The notes under the pieces are model-generated. The model was not told the origin of the DNA. It did not search any database and saw nothing but the letters and a program-made list of their open reading frames with translations. A program made the translations under genes and the position numbers. From positions 17,999,744 through 18,063,743 of the forward strand of contig OX637393.1 of assembly GCA_951799425.1 (NCBI GenBank): DNA of 64,000 nt, read 5' to 3'. This document shows, piece by piece, positions 19,765-29,700 of this stretch (positions within the stretch are counted from its first letter, which is position 1; each line of letters starts with the position of its first letter). The stretch comes from Ilex aquifolium. Lineage: Eukaryota > Streptophyta > Magnoliopsida > Aquifoliales > Aquifoliaceae.

Positions 19765-22288
19765 CTAAGTATCCACTGCGAGGTCAGTAGTCTCTTCAGC
19801 ACCTCCAGGCAACTCATAATCAGAAATGCTCGCCTCACCAAGGTCAGAGGGACTCTCAAGCAGGGAGACAACTGAGACTGGTAGGTCTTTAGATAGAATT
19901 GGAGCTGGGGCCTCAACCTCAGCAGGAGCACTTGGTGGCAATGTAGGCTCGAATGTCACCACCTCGACAGAAGAAGCCACTGTGACCATCTTAGAAGGAG
20001 ATGTTTGCAGAACAGGGCTAAGAGCCTCAGCCTTAACATGAGCACTTGGTAAGAGAATACGCTTAGGAGCCTCGACCTCAACCATCTCTCCCTCAACTTC
20101 CTTCTTAGCTGGGGATCCTTATTCTTTCCCACCAAGGGGACAGTTGAAGTCGAAGTCCAGCTCCGGGTACTTCTCTATAGCTTGCTCCTGGAGGGCAAAA
20201 TAGCTCTTAGCCCAGGCCGTGGCATACTCGTCCTTCAGGTCGGCGATGGTAGAGTCTCTCTTAGACACTTTAGCTCTCTCATCATCAATTTCTTTTAAGT
20301 AGATAGCGTTGATGTCACTAAGCTCCTTGAAGTCATTCTTCATTGCCTAAGTTGCCTCCTGAGCCGCCAGCACGTCCTTTTTCGCCTGAACGAGGTTGTT
20401 CGTTTTGAGCTTGACATTAGCCTAAAGTCTCTTATTGGAAGAGATCAGGTCTTGCACCTGGGCCTTCATGTCATCTTTTGCGAAGGCCAACTCGGTGACC
20501 TTGAGCTCGAGGCCTTCAAAGAATCCTTGGCCACCCCAGCAGCCTTTCCAAGGCACGAACCCTGCCCACCAGGGTTCCAACATGGATTTCCATTGGCAAA
20601 GAAAGAAAAAAAATACAAATTAGAAGATAGTAGACAAAATTGATGAACTCAGACTGAGTGTAAAAGCCAGGGATTCACCGAAGTCGCCCTATAAAAAGAA
20701 GTAGCGACTGAGGTAGAGAGGGGCATCAAAGAGGCCTCTTGGATGTAAACCTCGAGAATAATGGAAATGAGAGTGTGGGAAGCCAAATTCACATCCCTTA
20801 TAAGGGAACTCCCACCTTTGGAAATCTGAGCTGAAAAGCTATTTGTTGTGCCGAGGAGCAGCTGAGAGGATGCCTCTCCAGTAAGCTTCAAAGGGGAAGA
20901 ATTCCGTAGAGATGGGATTATCGCCTCTAAAGCCCCGACCACCTCCTTCGACATAGGGGGCATCTTGGTGACCTTTAAAAAAGGTCTCTTAGGCTTAGGA
21001 GGAGCAGGAGAGGCAGAAGAAATCACCACGGCGACTTGGGGGCAAGTGGATCCTTCTGGGGAGAGTCCTTCCTTAAAGAATGCTTCAAGTCGTCTCCCAA
21101 CTTGACCTCAACCTTTCTCTTCCCTGTATCATTTTCTTCCCTCATCCGAGCCACTTTGGCCTTCACAGCTTCAGCATCTGGGGCCATGGAGCTCAGACCT
21201 ATAAAGAGAGACCAACTAGTTAACAATCTTGCAAAAGTGAAAATGGAGTAAAGGCATAAGGTAGAGATCTTACCAAAAGAATCTCCTCCACTAAGAGTAG
21301 TTAGAGGTATGGAAAATTGACCTCTCACCTTAGGAGTACGAATATACTTTTCAGGTTGATAGTCCTTGAGGTCTCTAAGGAGCAGCCTCTCGTTAGTGGC
21401 GAGCTTAGGACGAATACCCGGAGCAATAAAGAAAAAGAGGTCAGCAACTGAAGCACACAAAATAAGGAGAAGCTCAAACCAAACCACCTCAGCAAGGACT
21501 TACCCAAATTGTCTGGGCCCGACCAAGCTCGAGGCACAAGAAGCATGTCAGATGCGTCCCTCGGAATGAACTCCCACTCCTTTCTAGATACAAAGAAGAA
21601 GAGATTTTTTCAACCTTTGTGGGAGCTCGGGAGGTCGATGATCAGATGTTGGTTCTTCACCCGATTCTAAATATAAAGAAAACCATCAGCAGGAGAAAAA
21701 TTGACGTTGAAAAAATGCATAAGCAGAGGGACCGAAGGACGGATAACTAAACCATTCTTCTTAAAAAAGACCATGAGGCCTACTAGAATACCCTAGAAAA
21801 TTGGCTTAGATGCATATAGAATCTGAGACCTTTCTCGAAAGAAGCAGTGAAGAAGCATGTCTTCTCAGGCAGCACGGTGTCATATTGGTTGTCTACACTG
21901 AGACTCCAAAAGCGCATGCCCTTGGGACCCAAAAAAGGAGGGGAGACTTTGCTGGGCCCTGTGATGTCTGAGGCACTCGGATTGATCTCGACATCCCCAG
22001 CACTACTAGGGGTCTTAGCTACGCCCTTCCTAGATCTCCTCTTTTGGGATTTCTTGGGTCTTGTAGTTGGTTCTGAAGGAGTAGGGGAGCCTCAACCCTA
22101 GCAGCTTGGGCATCATGGACATCGACTCCGGGAAAACGTTTTATCTCCTCTCCCATATCCCCTAAATCCTTGACCTCATCAGAATCCTCGATCCACCTTC
22201 TACGACGAGATCGAACCTTAAATTTAGGAGATCTGTCGGCCATGGCGAGAGAAACAGAAGAGCCAGTAGCTTCAGAAGAAGCAGACAT
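19765..22288 (-). pseudogene. Antisense gene (aORF) of the Tat element, with candidate introns
   Basis: The minus strand from 22,288 reads MSASSEATG, a basic patch KVRSRRRRW and an acidic stretch (89 codons). Further readable pieces are PPFLGPKGMRFW (about 21,930), RKEWEFIPRD (about 21,585), PRAWSGPDNLG, VADLFFFIAPGIRPKL (about 21,440), MAPDAEAVKAKVARM (21,186), a coiled-coil-like segment DERAKVSKRDSTIADLKDEY (about 20,290) and an acidic, proline-rich tail ending at 19,765. Possible GT-AG introns lie at 21,503-21,448 and 21,273-21,199. Antisense extra ORFs between pol and the 3' LTR are known in Tat/Retand elements. The biochemical role is unknown. Stops near 20,350-20,650 and 21,650-21,800 suggest decay. 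Confidence 0.6.
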
Positions 22289-23011
22289 GATGGCATAGGG
22301 AGAAAAATGACCAAAAGACGTGTAAAGAGAGGGGATGTTAGAGAAAAAATCCTCAAGAGCTTGATGGTCAAGACTAGCGACCGAAGAGGAAGACCCTAAC
22401 AGTAGCGTAGGGGTCCAAGAAAAGGGGAAGAAAAGACAGGGAACGACCTTGACCCTAAAATAACAGAATCAGAATGTCCAAAAGTGGAGTAACTACCTTG
22501 GGTTCGTAAAATCCAGGGTTGAACAAAAACCCTAGGAGAAAGAAGAAAAGAAGGGGGTAAGACATAAGACGTACCTAGTAATTGAAGACAATAAGAGGGA
22601 CACTAAAGATGAACAACGCAAGCTTCAGGAAGACCTCCAAACGTTCTGAGCACTCGTAAAGTCAGCTTAGACAGCAAGGAAGACAAAGAGCATGAAATCT
22701 CAAGAGGCAAAGAAAGAAAAGAGGATTTCTGGGTAAAGGCGCCAATAAATTCAAAATGATGACAAAGATGGTCTAACCTGCGAAGGCATTTAAGGTGCGC
22801 GTACAAACGGACACATGGCACGTGAAGGATGAACGTGTGCGATGATCAACGCAAAAATGACTCCTCGTTCGCGTGAAATGCCGAAATTATTGGGAAACGT
22901 CTCATCATGCAAACTTTAAGAGTAAACCGAGTTAAGCTTGTCAACAACAACATAGATCAACCCCAATCCACATTAGACGAGTCTTACCTGGCTAGGGACT
23001 AGTGGGCCAAC
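22289..23011 (+). other. Tat 3' untranslated tail and polypurine region
   Basis: Upstream flank of the antisense gene, purine-rich on the plus strand (GAAGAGGAAGACC at 22,383; AGAAGAAAAGAAGGGGG at 22,540). The final stretch before the 3' LTR, GGGACTAGTGGGCCAAC, is the probable plus-strand primer region. Any promoter for the antisense gene should lie here or in the 3' LTR, but I could not point to one. Confidence 0.4.
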
Positions 23012-23605
23012 TGATGATACCTAAAATTATCCAATTCTTAGCTCGGTACTTCTAGCTCGAACAACTGAGTGCGGACTCCGCAGCTCGTGACCACTATCTC
23101 GAGGAGCGTAGATCAGAACCCTTCATCAATGAGTCCCTCATTAATGATGACGGCGAAAGTTGGCACCTTCCAGAAGGTCACGTCACACTCAGGGAGTGTA
23201 ACTTATAACGGCCCAACATTCTGGCAGATGAGTCACAACTGCCTCAACACCATCGACGCTGATTGCCCAAAGAGAGCGTCCGTTATGAGAAAGTGGTGAG
23301 GATCACACAAGACATCTAAAGACTAAAAAAGGATCAAATCCCTTACAATGTATTCAAGCAATTTATCTACACTATTATCCTGTGTCATCTTCCCCTTTGA
23401 TTAATAGAAAAACTCCCCTAGGAGCAAGAGACTCCATTAGAGTGGATTAGCTGAGCTCCTAAGGTTGTAAGCCACTATAAATCCACTATTCCTCAAATTG
23501 TATCGCTAAAACCCCAAGAGCCTAGGAGTTCTGACTGAACATTCTAGTGAACCCCAAACTTCTAGATAGCAAGCCCCTGCTCAGCTGTGTAGAACATCAC
23601 CATCA
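23012..23605 (+). repeat. 3' LTR of the Tat element
   Basis: It starts TGATGATACC and ends CACCATCA, followed by the TSD ATAGT. Similar to the 5' LTR throughout, with scattered substitutions, many of them transitions at CG sites. Confidence 0.9.
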
Positions 23606-23610
23606 ATAGT

Positions 23611-24145
23611 ATTATAGACTAAATAATTAGTAGTACATAGTGCAATATATATCAGAATAGTTAAAACCCAATCATTCCCAAAATGAAAGTAAAATCCCTA
23701 ATTACAAGAATTTTTCCAAAAATATAAAATTGCAATCTAACTAGCATGAAAACATGTGTCATTCGGATTTTAACAAAAATGACGACATTGAATTTGTAAT
23801 CTCCTCTAATTTATTATTAATTAATTTTTAAAGTTTTTCCTAAAACTGCAAAAACAGATATTTGAGACCTTAAACGATGGAATTTGGCCAAAAATTGAAG
23901 GAGCTCATGGTATATTATCATTTTGTTGTCTTCCATTTTGTCTTGAATGTGCGACGATCCTCCAAGTTATCTGCTGCTACATGTTCAAAACTATTAACGA
24001 TAATTATACTCCAGTTACTACTTCATTTGCCCACAAACTCTTAAATGGATTTTGAGGTTACTTCTAAAATTCAAAAAGTAGTTCTTGAATAAGTATATGA
24101 TAACAATTGTTTTATTAAAAAAACTTATATGAGTCACAATAAATG
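23611..24145. other. Intergenic stretch between two retroelements
   Basis: AT-rich sequence that was continuous with 12,556-12,953 before the Tat insertion. No gene, repeat or RNA recognised. It ends in ATATA (24,146-24,150), the left target duplication of the Athila-type element. Confidence 0.5.
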
Positions 24146-24150
24146 ATATA

Positions 24151-25729
24151 TGTTGTCCAAATTTGGTATTGACAATTAACGTGCAAGTATACACGATCAA
24201 CAAGTAATAAAGTGATAAGTAGAGTATCGTTCCCACGGAGAATTATTAATAATAAATTTCAAGTACTAACTTTATATCAATTCGATTTTATTTAAACAAT
24301 TGAAATTGAACTATAGAATTTACTAATTTAAGAATAAACCTAAATTTAATAATCAAAGATTGAATTTAACGGATAGAAGAAGTTAAGATTACAACTTCCC
24401 CTAATGCTTCGTATAAATCTCTCCACTCTCTTTCCAGTTAATTGATCAAAATAAGTTGTTAACTGAGACTCAAAATTATTTATCAAACCTCTTCCGATAG
24501 TAAGATAAGCATATCTATCCCAATTAAATTGCTATATTCCTATGCAAAATAAGTTGGAATAGATTCATTAAGTTCAAACTCTCATAAAAGTTACACACGG
24601 CGTATAGGTATATTCATATCCTATACACAAACTCAGCTATTCAATCCGAAGAAGAATAAACTAGACGCATGTCATCATATTCAGATCTAAACCTAGAATT
24701 CATCTCCCAATTTCATCTAGGTTATCAAATTAATTGATGACAAAACAATTATATATTAAACACAAAATATGACAAACAACTCATATATGATCAACAAGAA
24801 CTAGAAACGAGAGTAGATAAATTTAACTAGACATTAGGTTCCGTTGCAATCTTAATAAGAATTTAGTTCATAATGTAATTGAAAAACATCCTTCTCAAAT
24901 TAAACAACATCTTAGAAAAATCAAGAAATAAAAGTAAGAGAAAAGAATGAAACTTAGTCGCAAGCTTCAACTCCTCTCTAGCCTTCAAGTCCGATTTTCT
25001 TCGCGTCGGTTCCTTTGATTATTGCCTTCAATTTTCTATTAATACTTGGTTTTCTCTCTATTCTTTCAGCCCCCAAAGTCATTATATTTATATTCTCCTC
25101 AAACCCTAGCACATAGGAGACATTAGAGTCCAATTTCGGGCCAAACAAGTCAGAAATCGCGTCCAACTTCCGTGGGGGCGCGCTGGGGCGCTGGGACAGC
25201 GCTATATAGGCAGTAAATGGGCGCTGGGGCGCTGAAACAGCGCTGAAATGGCGCTGGGGGCGCCTGGGCGCTGGAACAGCGCTGAAACAGCGCTGGGAAG
25301 GCAGATTTTGCGCCTTCAGCTCTGGACCAGTTTTCGTAAAATCGCCATAACTTTTGATCCAACCGTTGGATTGAGCTGAAAGTTTGACACAATATAGAAG
25401 ACATCCAGATCTACAACGTTTATGTTTTGAACTTTTCCAGATTCTGAGTGGATCATGGTAAAAATGGAGGAAAACCGAGGTACTTCTACCAGATGGTGCT
25501 AGTTCTAGTGCCTTTGTTACCAAACACCAATACCTCCTTGATTTCTTTCACTTTTAAGCCTCTAAATCCTTGTTTCCTTACAAATGATCTTGTTTGCATC
25601 CAAATGATGATTCCTATCAAATAACATCAAAACACACAAAACAAATAAAAAAAAATATAAAATAATTAAAAACTTGCAAATTCCTTAAGCCGAAAGTACT
25701 CAATTCGTAGGTATAAAACCGACTCATCA
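24151..25729 (-). repeat. 3' LTR of the Athila-type element
   Basis: 1,579 bp, TGATGAG...GACAACA on the coding strand. A GC-rich block of GCGCTG motifs lies at 25,175-25,300 in an otherwise AT-rich LTR. A 181-codon minus-strand frame (25,523-24,978) runs through it; the other LTR has an interrupted version, so I treat it as chance. Confidence 0.9.
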
Positions 25730-25745
25730 AATACCCCCAAACTTA
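25730..25745 (-). other. Polypurine tract of the Athila-type element
   Basis: On the coding strand AAGTTTGGGGGTATT directly precedes TGATGAG of the 3' LTR. It would prime plus-strand DNA synthesis. A second, similar purine run (TTTAAGTTTGGGGGTG) lies further upstream at about 26,806-26,790. Confidence 0.7.
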
Positions 25746-26149
25746 AATCTTTGCTTGTCCTCAAGCAAAATACTAAGAACAAAAACTATAAAAATTAATT
25801 CTAACAACTACTCAAACAATGGATTAATATGAATCTGAATAATGGCCCCAAAAGTTAGTACACATAATAATTCATGGGAAACTTCAAAACAATGCAAAGT
25901 CTATCAATTCAACATACTCCTTAATTTTGCCTCCGCTCATGACCCTTTAAATACATGTGCACATTCTAACTGTTTAAACTAGCCATCACCCAGATAAATT
26001 TATGTAGTCAAGCGCTCCATAAGAGATACTCAATATCAACTCTATAAACTTACGTTTCACATCAACCTCTGCTTGTTAAGGCAAAACATATAACTAGAAG
26101 GTACAAAGATATTTTTTTAGATATTTTTTTTTTCTCTCTCTCTTTTTCT

Positions 26150-26312
26150 CTCATTCAGTGAGTGCATTTTATGCTCCATCTCACTTCCTATTGAGCAAGT
26201 GCGTTTTACGCTCCATCTTGCCTTTTCTTGAACGAGTGCGTTTTACGCTCCATCTCGTTCTCAACATATGTTTATGAGTGAGTGCGTTTTACGCTCCATC
26301 TCTACTCACCAC
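26150..26312 (-). repeat. Four-unit hairpin array in the Athila-type 3' region
   Basis: On the plus strand the core GAGTGCGTTTTACGCTCCAT occurs four times, at about 26,159, 26,198, 26,234 and 26,280. Each core is an inner hairpin (GCGT-TTT-ACGC; in the first unit GCAT-TTT-ATGC, both arms changed). Each is enclosed by a different outer pair: GTGAG/CTCAC, CAAG/CTTG, GAACGAG/CTCGTTC and TGAGT/ACTCA. Arms differ between units but pairing is kept. The array lies between the gag-protease gene and the PPT and would be present in the genomic RNA. Confidence 0.8.
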
Positions 26313-27173
26313 ATGCCCCTTTCTTGTTTCTTGTCTTCCTATTTTTCTTTTTTCATCTACCTCATGAAGGATCAAATCAACATAATTTTTTCAAAAACTC
26401 TTTTTTTTTTTTTTTTTTTAACTACTAACCCATCATAATCAATATTTCCCCCAAACTTATATGAATACCTCAATTCACTTTGAATGATGCTTAAATAAAT
26501 TTTCTAGAGTTTCACTGATATCTCCCACAAGCACTTAGCCAAATAAATTTTCTAAATGATAACTAACAAAACAGATAGATATGTGCTCATGCGTAAAAAG
26601 ATCATAAACAGTGTAAAACCAACTAGTATGTCAAACTTCAAACTCAACATGTTCATCAATTTCCCTTGAATTAACAATTAATCACATTCATCATTGGCCA
26701 TGATCAAATTCAATCAACCCATTGCTCAAGTTGTATTAAAACATGCAATCTAAATGCAAACCTAATAATGCAAATGCAAACAAGAAAACACCCCCAAACT
26801 TAAACTAAACATTGTCCTCAATGTATAAAGTAGGAAAAATTAAGACAGAGGACTTCCCTGAGACTTTGCTAGTTCGCATCATCGTCAACGTCCTCGTCGT
26901 CCACGGAGTCGGGAGTGTATTCAGGAAACATAGGTGGGTTGTTCTTGGCTCCTTGTAAGGCTTTGTGTGTGCTCCAACTTTATGTTCTATCCTTGGGACC
27001 TGCAAGCAATTAACATACCAATTAAAATGCACAACTAACTAACTACATTATTTCTAAAAAAAAAAAAAAAAAAACTAAATTAAAATAAAATGAAATAAAA
27101 CTTAGAAACTAAAATTTGGGTTGCCTCCCAATTAGCGCTTGTTTTATAGTCTTCAGCCTGACTACTCCATGTT
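26313..27173 (-). other. Athila-type 3' non-coding region
   Basis: It contains poly(T)/poly(A) runs at 26,401-26,419 and 27,057-27,074. On the coding strand, a fragment reading TLYIEDNV followed by the purine run TTTAAGTTTGGGGG (about 26,835-26,795) is a motif commonly seen near the 3' end of Athila/Calypso-type elements. The 75-codon minus-strand frame at 27,032-26,805 contains that fragment and may be a relic of a longer coding region. No RT or integrase motif was found. Confidence 0.55.
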
Positions 27174-29570
27174 TCATCCCGGGTCAGCAAGGGTAATTGA
27201 GGTCTTTTGAGGATCAATGTCGCCGCCCCAATAGTGCTTAAGTCTTTGCCGTTTCACCTTGAAAGTTCTTTTCAAGTTAGCTTCCTCAACTTTGATTGCT
27301 CCATGTAGGAACACCTTCTCTTTATATAGCTTGACGTTCTTAAGAGGGTTTGAAATGCAACTTCCCACGAATACCCCATTCACTGTCTTTTCAACCACAT
27401 CAACCCGAGAACATTCTTCCGCTTCCTCTGAAAATTTCATAGCTGAGAATACATTGAATGTAACCTCTTGATCTTGGACTCGCATAGTTAGCTCACCTTT
27501 TTGTACATCGATAAGTGTTCTCCCCGTTGCTAAGAATGGTCGCCCAAGAATAATAGGTATTTCTCTATCTTCCTCACAATCTAAGACTATGAAATCAGCT
27601 GGAAAAATGAACTTATCCACTTTAACTAGAACGTCCTCAACTATGCCCCTTGGATAAGTGAGTGATCTATCTGCAAGCTGCAATGTAACATTAGTAGGCT
27701 TCGCTTCCTTCAAACCCAATTTCTGATAAACTGAGAGTGGCATCAAGTTAATACTAGCTCCCAAGTCACACAATGCTTTCCCAAAAAATTGACTGCCTAT
27801 TGTGCATGGAATTGTGAAACTACCCGGATCTTTGAGCTTTGGGGGTAGCTTCTTTTGAAGGATAGCACTGCACTCCTCAGTAAGTGCCACTGTCTCAAAA
27901 TCACCTAGTTTTCTCTTCCTTGACAGAATTTCCTTCAAAAATTTCACATAGTTAGGCATGTTCTCCACTGCTTCTGCGAAAGGGATATTTATTTGGAGCT
28001 TCTTAAACACTTCCATGAATTTGGAGAACTGCTTATCCCACTTCTGTTTCTGCAAACGTTGTGGAAATGGCACGGGAGGCACAATAGGACTCTGCTTGCT
28101 TCCATTAGAACATGCAACATGATCTTCTTCCTTCTTTTCGTGTTCCATATTCTTGCTATCTTCATCCTTACTATCATCTCCAAGTGACTGTTTTAGAGTT
28201 CCACCAACAACTTCAGGTAACTCTTTTCCACTTCGTAATGAAATAGCATTGCAGTACTCCTTACATTCCCTCTTAGGATTGATCTCCGTATCACTAGGTA
28301 GAGTGCCTTGAGGTCTGTTGTTAATGGCATTAGCAAGCTGACCCATTTGATTTTCTAGGTTTCGAATTGATACATCCTGACTGTTCATCCTGGTCTCACT
28401 CTGTGCTATAAACTTGGAAAGCAAATCCTCCAAATTTGACTTATTTTCTTGCTGTGGTGGAGCTTGATTTTGAAAGTCTGGTGGGTATGATTGTCTTGGA
28501 GCTGAGGATTGGGCTTGATTATTGTTCCAAGAAAAACCCGGATGATTCCTCCAACCAGGGTTATAATTGTTGGAATTATTACTATATTGTTGCCTGTTGT
28601 GGTTACCAATGTATTGTACCGACTCTGGATTAATTGCACATTGATCACTTGGATGGTTCCCTGCACACAATTCACAAACAACTGCCACACTCTGAATATG
28701 TTGCACTGCTAGAGCATCAATCTTCTTTGACAACGTAGCAACCTGTGCAGCCAATGTAGTAACTGCATCAACTTCATAAATCCCTGCTACCTTTGGCTGA
28801 CTGATCCTTGTAGAAGGCCACTGATAATTATTGGCAGCCATCATCTCCAATAAATTGTATGCTTCATCAAAATTTTTCCCCATTAATGCCCCACCTGCAG
28901 CTGCATCGATATTGGTTCGGGTAGCACTAAACAACCCATTGTAGAACGTTTGAACTTGCAACCAATTAGGAATACCATGGTGAGGGCATTTTCGGAGTAA
29001 GTCTTTGAATCGCTCCCAAGCTTCATAGAGAGTCTCAGAATCATGCTGTGCAAATGATGTAATGTCGTTCCTCATCCTTGCAGTTTTAGCTGGCGGAAAG
29101 AATTTAGCTAAAAATTTTTGAGTTAAATCTGACCACGTAGTAATAGAACCCGACGGCAATGAATGCAACAAACTCTTCGCCTTATCACGAAGTGAGAAAG
29201 GGAAAAGTCGGAGTCTAATCGCATCTTCAAAAACCCCATTATATCTGAATGTGTCGCATATCTCCAGAAAACTCATCAAATGATCGTTTGGGTCATCGGT
29301 AAGCAAACCCCCAAACTGCACTGAATTTTGAATCATCTGAATGGTACCCGGCTTGATCTCGAAATTATTTGCTTGAATTGCGGGCCTTCGAATGCTCGAT
29401 TGTATTTCTGTAACAAGAGGCATAGCATAATCCCTTAACGATTTCTGTTCTTCTTCAGCCATAGCTTCTTGGTTGTTTTCTTCTTGACACTGTTTTCGCA
29501 AGTTTCGGAGCCTTCTTTCGATTTCTGGGTCGTACGGCACTAGCTCCTGACCTGTAGATCGTGTTTGCAT
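27174..29570 (-). CDS. gag-pro: Gag-protease polyprotein of the Athila-type element (798 aa)
   Basis: An uninterrupted frame of 798 codons begins MQTRSTGQELVPYDPEIERR just after the PBS. Residues about 100-205 are the retrotransposon Gag core (RLRLFPFSLRDKAKSLLHSL, WSDLTQKFLAKFFPPAKTARMRN, ETLYEAWERFKDLLRKCPHH). A zinc knuckle, CELCAGNHPSDQC (CX2CX3HX4C), lies near residue 305, followed by an Asn/Gln-rich stretch. At about residue 610-645 the aspartic protease motif CDLGASINLMPLSVYQKLGL appears, with IPIILGRPFLATGRTLIDV after it. The protein would form particles and cleave itself. It stops after LADPG with no pol behind it. The frame is intact, unlike every other retroelement gene here. Confidence 0.93.
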   Translation of the reverse strand: MQTRSTGQELVPYDPEIERRLRNLRKQCQEENNQEAMAEEEQKSLRDYAMPLVTEIQSSIRRPAIQANNFEIKPGTIQMIQNSVQFGGLLTDDPNDHLMSFLEICDTFRYNGVFEDAIRLRLFPFSLRDKAKSLLHSLPSGSITTWSDLTQKFLAKFFPPAKTARMRNDITSFAQHDSETLYEAWERFKDLLRKCPHHGIPNWLQVQTFYNGLFSATRTNIDAAAGGALMGKNFDEAYNLLEMMAANNYQWPSTRISQPKVAGIYEVDAVTTLAAQVATLSKKIDALAVQHIQSVAVVCELCAGNHPSDQCAINPESVQYIGNHNRQQYSNNSNNYNPGWRNHPGFSWNNNQAQSSAPRQSYPPDFQNQAPPQQENKSNLEDLLSKFIAQSETRMNSQDVSIRNLENQMGQLANAINNRPQGTLPSDTEINPKRECKEYCNAISLRSGKELPEVVGGTLKQSLGDDSKDEDSKNMEHEKKEEDHVACSNGSKQSPIVPPVPFPQRLQKQKWDKQFSKFMEVFKKLQINIPFAEAVENMPNYVKFLKEILSRKRKLGDFETVALTEECSAILQKKLPPKLKDPGSFTIPCTIGSQFFGKALCDLGASINLMPLSVYQKLGLKEAKPTNVTLQLADRSLTYPRGIVEDVLVKVDKFIFPADFIVLDCEEDREIPIILGRPFLATGRTLIDVQKGELTMRVQDQEVTFNVFSAMKFSEEAEECSRVDVVEKTVNGVFVGSCISNPLKNVKLYKEKVFLHGAIKVEEANLKRTFKVKRQRLKHYWGGDIDPQKTSITLADPG

Positions 29571-29675
29571 ACAAAATTCAAAAGTACCAACAAAAGAAAA
29601 TAAAACAAAAAATTAAATAAGTTTAAACTAAGATCAAATTGATTGAAATTAATATTGAAATAATTACTAGAATAA

Positions 29676-29694
29676 TTCCCCGGCAACGGCGCCA
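29676..29694 (-). other. Primer-binding site of the Athila-type element
   Basis: On the coding strand TGGCGCCGTTGCCGGGGAA follows the LTR end GACAACA after a 6-nt AGTTTT spacer. This is the unmutated Athila/Tat-type primer-binding site. Confidence 0.85.
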
Positions 29695-29700
29695 AAAACT

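Larger units (their letters stand above)
12954..23605 (+). mobile_element. Complete Tat-lineage Ty3/gypsy retrotransposon, coding-defective
   Basis: Two direct LTRs of about 595 bp (12,954-13,549 and 23,012-23,605) start TGATGATACC. The intact TSD ATAGT stands at 12,949-12,953 and 23,606-23,610. Between them are a tRNA primer site, gag, protease, RT, two RNase H regions and integrase on the plus strand, then a 3.9-kb tail with a hairpin array and an antisense gene. A second, RVT_3-like RNase H and an extra ORF before the 3' LTR are known marks of the Tat lineage. LTR divergence (many substitutions, roughly 10%) suggests an old insertion. Confidence 0.92.

Noticed and set aside
24978..25523. 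181-codon minus-strand frame in the Athila-type 3' LTR
   Set aside because: The second LTR carries the same sequence with the frame broken and its composition follows the GC-rich repeat block; it matches no protein family and is best seen as chance openness.
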